A stretch of 64,000 bases of DNA, taken from contig CASEHX010000016.1 of assembly GCA_949287905.1 (NCBI GenBank), forward strand, positions 62,001-126,000. Reading direction: 5' to 3'. This document shows, piece by piece, positions 60,141 through 64,000 of this stretch. Origin of the DNA: an uncultured Olsenella sp. (GTDB lineage Bacteria; Actinomycetota; Coriobacteriia; Coriobacteriales; Atopobiaceae). Within the stretch, counting starts at the first letter, position 1, and the number at the start of each line of letters is the position of its first letter. Position numbers and translations under genes: made by a program. The notes under the pieces were generated by a model. It did not search any database, was not told the DNA's origin, and worked only from the letters and a program-made list of their open reading frames with translations.

Positions 60141-60818
60141 CTACGCGATCTTTCGGCGCCCGGCCTCGGCGGCATCGCGGATGGCGCGGATGGCGGCGGC
60201 GCGATCGGCGGCTCCGAAGACCGAGGATCCGGCAACGAGGATGTTGGCGCCGGCGGCGGCCACCTCCTGGGCGTTGCGGGCGTGGATGCCCCCGTCAACC
60301 TCGACGTGCGGGTTCACGCCGTGCTCGTCGCAGAGGCGGCGCAGACGGCGCAGCTTGCGCATGGAGGACTCGATGAAGGACTGCCCGCCAAAGCCGGGGT
60401 TCACCGTCATGATGAGCACCATGTCCAGCTCGTCGATGATGGGCTCGAGCAGGCAGACGGGGGTCGCGGGGTTGAGGGCGATCGAGGCCTTGGCCCCACG
60501 GTCGCGGATGAGGGAGACGAGGCGGTGCGCGTGCGCCGTGGCCTCGTAGTGGAACGACACGATGTCCGCCCCGGCGTCGAGGTACTTCTCGACCATCTCG
60601 TCCGGGTTGGAGATCATGAGGTGGACGTCCACGGGCAGCGACGTGGCGCTCTTGACGGCGCGCAGCGTGTCGAGGCCGAAGGTGAGGTTGGGGACGAAGT
60701 GGCCGTCCATGACGTCGAGGTGGACGAGGTCTGCGGTCTTGACCTCATCAAGCTCCTCGCCCAGACGGAGGCAGTCGGCGGCGAGCAGGGACGGGGCGAT
60801 ACGTGCAGGGCGCTGCAT
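60141..60818 (-). CDS. rpe: Ribulose-phosphate 3-epimerase
   Basis: Pentose-phosphate enzyme of 225 residues with a TIM-barrel. ARIAPSLLAADCLRLGEEL, VHLDVMDGHFVPNLTFG, DVHLMISNPD, TVNPGFGGQSFI and EVDGGIH are all conserved motifs, with the metal ligands in place. It overlaps plsY by one base. Confidence 0.97.
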   Translation of the reverse strand: MQRPARIAPSLLAADCLRLGEELDEVKTADLVHLDVMDGHFVPNLTFGLDTLRAVKSATSLPVDVHLMISNPDEMVEKYLDAGADIVSFHYEATAHAHRLVSLIRDRGAKASIALNPATPVCLLEPIIDELDMVLIMTVNPGFGGQSFIESSMRKLRRLRRLCDEHGVNPHVEVDGGIHARNAQEVAAAGANILVAGSSVFGAADRAAAIRAIRDAAEAGRRKIA

Positions 60819-61501
60819 CAGCGATCCTCCTTGTCGTTGGGCTTCTCGGACTTATGAAACGAGAACTTGCGCTCCTCGTGGCTCACGAGCCTGCGGACGT
60901 TCTCGCGATGGGACCACACGACCACGACCGCCGCGACCGCGACCGGGGCGATCGAGATCGCGGGGAAGCCGAAGACGGCGCACCACAGGGGCAGCGAGGC
61001 GGCGGCGAAGACCGACCCGAGCGAGACGTAGCGCGTGGGAATCGCGAGCACGAGGAAGATGGCGAGCACGCCGACGCCGATGGGCCAGTAGAGCCCGAGG
61101 GCCGCGCCAAATCCGACGGCGATGCCCTTCCCGCCGTGAAAGCGCAGGTAGGGCGAGAACACGTGCCCGCAGATACAGGCAAGGAAGACGAGGGTGAGGC
61201 TCGTTCCGAAGACGGTGGAGTGGTCGAGGGCGGAGACGTCGCCGCCGAGTGCCAGGGAGGCGATGGCCCAGCGGGAGACGAGCATCCAGACGAGGCCCTT
61301 GCTCAGGTCGAGCAGGAGCGTGGCGGCGCCGGCGCCCTTTCCCACGGAACGGGCCACGTTGGTGGTCCCGATGTTGCCGGAGCCAACGGTGCGGACGTCA
61401 ACGTGTCCCATCGCAACGGCGAGGATGAGGCCGAAGGGGATGCCGCAGACGAGGTAGGCGCCGAGCATGAAGACGCCGGTCCAGAGGGCGAGCTCGCTCA
61501 T
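60818..61501 (-). CDS. plsY: Glycerol-3-phosphate acyltransferase PlsY
   Basis: Integral membrane enzyme of 227 residues using acyl-phosphate to start phospholipid synthesis. Motifs GSGNIGTTNVAR, FHGGKGIAVGFG and the later LWCAVFGF region are typical. It overlaps der and rpe by one base each. With two CDP-alcohol transferases elsewhere, much of phospholipid synthesis is represented in the window. Confidence 0.96.
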   Translation of the reverse strand: MSELALWTGVFMLGAYLVCGIPFGLILAVAMGHVDVRTVGSGNIGTTNVARSVGKGAGAATLLLDLSKGLVWMLVSRWAIASLALGGDVSALDHSTVFGTSLTLVFLACICGHVFSPYLRFHGGKGIAVGFGAALGLYWPIGVGVLAIFLVLAIPTRYVSLGSVFAAASLPLWCAVFGFPAISIAPVAVAAVVVVWSHRENVRRLVSHEERKFSFHKSEKPNDKEDR

Positions 61502-62832
61502 CAGCGCTCACTCCCCTCGTTCTTGCGACGGAACCTCAGGCGCACCGGGGTGCCCGTGAGCTCAAAGCGCTGACGCAGGCGGTTCTCGATGAAGCGCTCG
61601 AAGTTGTCGTCCACGAGGTCGGGCGCGTTGCAGAAGAAGGAGATGACGGGCGGCTTTGAGCCGGTCTGCGTGGCGTAGTTGATCTTGAGGCGACGGCCCT
61701 TCTCGCTCCTCGTGTGCCCGCTCTCGCGGATCTCTGCGAGAAAGTCGTTGAGCTGCGAGGTCTTGAGCTGCGAGGCATGCGCCTCCGCGGCCTGCACGGC
61801 AAGGCCGAGGACCTTGTCGGTGGCGCGGCCGGTGAGGGCGGAGACGTTCACGGTGGGGATCCACGGAGCGAAGGCAAGGCGCTTGTCGATGGAGGCGACG
61901 ATCTCGTCGCGCTGCTGCTCGGTCTCGATGAGGTCCCATTTGTTGAGAACGAGCACGAGGCCGCATCCGCGGTCGATGGCCATGCCGGCGACCTTCTGGT
62001 CCTGCTCGGTCACGCCGACGGTGGCGTCCACGACGAGCAGGCACACGTCGGCGCGGTCGATGGCCTGCAGGCCGCGCACGAGGCTGTAGTACTCCACGTC
62101 CTCGTGGACCTGGGACTTTTTGCGCATGCCGGCGGTGTCGACGAGCTTGATGGGCATGCCCTTCCACTCGATGACGGTGTCGATGGCGTCGCGCGTGGTG
62201 CCCGCGACGTCCGAGACGATTGAGCGCTTCTTGTTGGCGAGCCGGTTTGCGAGGCTGGACTTGCCCACGTTGGGCCGTCCGACGATGGCGAGGGAGAGCA
62301 TCTCGTCGTCTTCCTCTTCCTCGGTGGGCTCAGGGAAGGCGGCGACGATGTCGTCGAGCAGGTCGCCCGTGCCGTAGCCGTGCGCCGCGGAGAGGGGCAG
62401 GGGCTCGCCCACGCCAAGGGCGTAGAAGTCCCAGAGGCCGTCCTGCTCGGTGTCGGGGTTATCCTTCTTGTTGACGACGAGGAAGACGGGCTTCTCCGAG
62501 CGTCGCACGATGCGTGCGACCTCCTCGTCCTCGTCGGTCACGCCGGTGGCGCCGTCAACGACGAAGACGATGACGTCGGCCTCGTCGCAGGCGAGGAGAG
62601 CCTGCTCGCGGATGCGCGGGGCAAAGACGTCCTTTGACTTGACGGACTCGATGCCGCCGGTGTCGATGAGGACGAAGTCGCGGCCGTTCCAGTCGGCTTC
62701 GTGATAGGAGCGGTCTCGCGTGACTCCGCGGGACTCGTGAACGATGGCGTCGCGTGAGACCGCGATGCGGTTCACGAGCGTGGACTTGCCGACGTTGGGG
62801 CGGCCGACCACGGCGACAACGGGTTTGGGCAT
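61501..62832 (-). CDS. der: Ribosome biogenesis GTPase Der (EngA)
   Basis: Tandem-GTPase of 443 residues for 50S assembly. The two P-loops are GRPNVGKST (N-terminal) and GRPNVGKSS (near residue 183). The C-terminal KH-like domain includes RLKINYATQTGSKPPVISFF. It is the first gene of the eight-gene minus-strand operon. The 344-base gap upstream carries its promoter and repeats. Confidence 0.97.
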   Translation of the reverse strand: MPKPVVAVVGRPNVGKSTLVNRIAVSRDAIVHESRGVTRDRSYHEADWNGRDFVLIDTGGIESVKSKDVFAPRIREQALLACDEADVIVFVVDGATGVTDEDEEVARIVRRSEKPVFLVVNKKDNPDTEQDGLWDFYALGVGEPLPLSAAHGYGTGDLLDDIVAAFPEPTEEEEDDEMLSLAIVGRPNVGKSSLANRLANKKRSIVSDVAGTTRDAIDTVIEWKGMPIKLVDTAGMRKKSQVHEDVEYYSLVRGLQAIDRADVCLLVVDATVGVTEQDQKVAGMAIDRGCGLVLVLNKWDLIETEQQRDEIVASIDKRLAFAPWIPTVNVSALTGRATDKVLGLAVQAAEAHASQLKTSQLNDFLAEIRESGHTRSEKGRRLKINYATQTGSKPPVISFFCNAPDLVDDNFERFIENRLRQRFELTGTPVRLRFRRKNEGSER

Positions 62833-62920
62833 CTCATCTCCTCGCTATTCGATTTGCGTGGAAATCTTACCACGAACGGTGCAAATTCGCCGGTAAGCGC
62901 GAGACATTCACAGGTCGTCC

Positions 62921-63020
62921 GCCCCCTTCCGGAGCGGCCGATATCCGGCGCTCAGACAGCTTGCCGAGAAGGGCGCTCGGCAAGAACTCGCGGCGGACAT
63001 CGGCCGCTCCGGAAGGGGGC
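62921..63020 (-). repeat. Nested inverted repeat NR2
   Basis: Perfect 22-bp outer arms (62921-62942 and 62999-63020) enclose a 56-nt interior. The interior has a CTTGCCGAG/CTCGGCAAG hairpin (62960-62968 and 62976-62984). Bases 62945-62993 are the reverse complement of 1125-1173 in NR1 with two mismatches. The outer arms share nothing with those of NR1. Confidence 0.88.
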
Positions 63021-63040
63021 TACGGCTGCGAAATCGTCAG

Positions 63041-63137
63041 CGGAAGGCCGAGGGGCAAGGTCCGCCGCGAGTTCCGCAGCCGCGCCCTTTGCGGCGAGGA
63101 CTGTCCGAAGCGCCGGACCTTGCCCCTCGGCCCTCCG
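63041..63137 (+). repeat. Nested inverted repeat NR3
   Basis: Outer arms of 24 bp (63041-63064 and 63114-63137) match at 23 positions. The 49-nt interior begins CCGCGAGTTC and ends with CTGTCCGAAGCGC, close to the two ends of the NR1 interior (CCGCGAGTTC and CTGTCTGAGCGC). The central hairpin is replaced by another sequence. It is the third family member, orientated as NR1. Confidence 0.82.
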
Positions 63138-63176
63138 CGTCGGGCGCGTGGGATGAGGGTTTCCGGGCCGGGATCG

Positions 63177-64000
63177 CTATGAGAGATTGAGGGCGGCGAG
63201 AAGCGCGTCGAGGTAGTCGCCCGGATTGGGTACGCTCACGGTCACGAGCGCGCCGCGGCGGCGGAGCTCTTCGAGAATCCGGTCCTGGGTGTCCCCGTCG
63301 AGGGTGAGATGGTCGAAGTTGAACATCACCTCGGGAAGAACGACGAGCGTGCCGGAGAGGTCGCTCGGCATCTGTGCGAGCAGGTCCTCGGACACGATGA
63401 GGCCCGTGACGTTGACGTCCCCGCCGAAGTAGTCGTTTCTGATCGTCCGGGTTGACGCGCGGCCCGCCGGTGAGAGCTCGGCGCAGAAGACGTCGATCGT
63501 CTCTGCCGCCGCCTCGCCGCAGACGAGCTCGAGCCTCACGTTCTTCTCGGCAAGCGCATCGTCGATGTGTCTCAGGTCGGCGGTGCGCTCATGCGCTACG
63601 AGCGCGGTCTCGTCGAGGAAGCTTCTGAGCATGCCGATGCCGTCATAGAACTGCGGGTAGCCGTCGTAGGTCTCGGCTGGTGGAACGGGCAGGCCGGCGT
63701 CGACATAGAACTCGTCGGAGAGCTGGAAGCGCGTGATGCCGAGCGTCCTTCTCGCCCGCTCCTGATAGGGTTCGAGCAAGCGCACCACCGCGCGCGACGC
63801 CTCGACGTCGTCAGAGTAGGAGCTCTTGAAGCGACGGCTGTGCTTGGTGTAGCCGAGGGGGACGATGGCGAGCGAGGTGATGCCGTCCCTCGCCTCCACC
63901 CAGTCGAGCGTGGCGGCGAGCTCGGCCCCGTCGTTGATGCCCGGGCAGAGTACGATCTGCGCGTGCACCTCGATGCCGCCCTCGAGCAGGCGCTCGAGCA
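63177..64000 (-). CDS. DUF512 (radical-SAM/PDZ) protein, 5' truncated by window edge
   Basis: C-terminal 274 residues or so of a DUF512 protein, a family with an N-terminal PDZ-like domain, a radical-SAM-like barrel and a DUF512 tail. HAQIVLCPGINDG and LAIVPLGYTKH are the family's conserved segments. The radical-SAM Cys cluster would be outside the window. The frame continues open past base 64000. In many bacteria this gene is directly upstream of der, as here. Function is unknown. Confidence 0.88.
   Translation of the reverse strand, partial: LERLLEGGIEVHAQIVLCPGINDGAELAATLDWVEARDGITSLAIVPLGYTKHSRRFKSSYSDDVEASRAVVRLLEPYQERARRTLGITRFQLSDEFYVDAGLPVPPAETYDGYPQFYDGIGMLRSFLDETALVAHERTADLRHIDDALAEKNVRLELVCGEAAAETIDVFCAELSPAGRASTRTIRNDYFGGDVNVTGLIVSEDLLAQMPSDLSGTLVVLPEVMFNFDHLTLDGDTQDRILEELRRRGALVTVSVPNPGDYLDALLAALNLS

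Larger units (their letters stand above)
62833..63176. other. Repeat-filled intergenic region between DUF512 gene and der
   Basis: Two large nested inverted repeats, NR2 (62921-63020) and NR3 (63041-63137), fill the gap. No gene is seen. The der promoter should lie in the A+T-richer 62833-62910 segment, but I cannot assign boxes. Confidence 0.75.

Noticed and set aside
62921..63137. A retron or group II intron remnant in the repeats before der
   Set aside because: No reverse transcriptase, msr/msd-type layout or intron domain was seen; only nested inverted repeats.

Overview
The window is GC-rich chromosomal DNA with tightly packed genes. Gene order and content point to a member of the Coriobacteriia (Atopobiaceae/Olsenella-like Actinomycetota). 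The reasons are a SpoVS gene in an otherwise actinobacterial context, the lexA / LysM protein / nrdR arrangement, an FHA protein beside a two-domain MerR regulator (the garA/ftsR arrangement), and RNase J, RNase Y and PNPase together. The exact genus is inference. Most of the window is core genome. No prophage, insertion sequence, CRISPR array or rRNA was seen.

Layout. Bases 1-7604 (+): the end of mtaB, then phoH-ybeY-dgkA-era-recO, rpsO and pnp (RNA modification, ribosome maturation, RNA decay). Bases 8059-9204 (-): a lone DUF559/AbiEi-like gene between two copies of a 75-bp repeat. Bases 9521-18352 (+): RNase J, FtsK/SpoIIIE, a RodZ-like protein, a YajQ-family protein, rimO, pgsA, and a CinA C-terminal-domain protein. 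Bases 18570-27347 (+): recA-recX, RNase Y, an unusual GHKL ATPase, spoVS, miaB, miaA, hflX. Bases 27359-30395: the SOS locus, with lexA and a co-oriented membrane acyltransferase on -, and a LysM protein, nrdR and dut on +. Bases 30468-34220 (+): purine and uracil permeases and a thioredoxin-reductase-like enzyme. Bases 34467-43843 (-): serC-serA, an M20 peptidase, a second CDP-alcohol phosphatidyltransferase, a GcvT-like protein, RidA, FHA and MerR regulators, apt, a ClC exchanger and tRNA-Pro. Bases 43908-48858: a more accessory stretch with DUF3737, a hydrolase, a small Cys-rich protein, LysR, an isochorismatase-like hydrolase, an MGMT-type protein and a flavodoxin. Bases 48946-53979 (-): a 1,677-residue wall-anchored GH31 glycosidase. 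Bases 54371-62832 (-): the operon der-plsY-rpe-nifS-Zn-ribbon protein-coaBC-nfo-ABC-F. After it comes a truncated DUF512 gene.

The genes fall into a few functional groups. These are RNA processing and translation quality control (three nucleases, three methylthiotransferases, the GTPases Era, HflX and Der, YbeY, MiaA), DNA repair and the SOS response (RecO, RecA, RecX, LexA, Nfo, MGMT), nucleotide supply (NrdR, Dut, Apt, two NCS2 permeases), and envelope lipid synthesis (two PgsA-like enzymes, PlsY, DgkA).

The least explained content lies between genes. There is a family of 75-bp elements with 14-bp terminal inverted repeats and a fixed 47-nt core (three copies), and a 77-bp relative with different arms. 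There is also a family of nested inverted repeats in which a conserved inner segment sits inside long perfect or near-perfect outer arms whose sequence differs at every locus. Tandem GAGAAG-containing repeats and a 197-bp imperfect inverted repeat complete the set. These are the best candidates for something undescribed.
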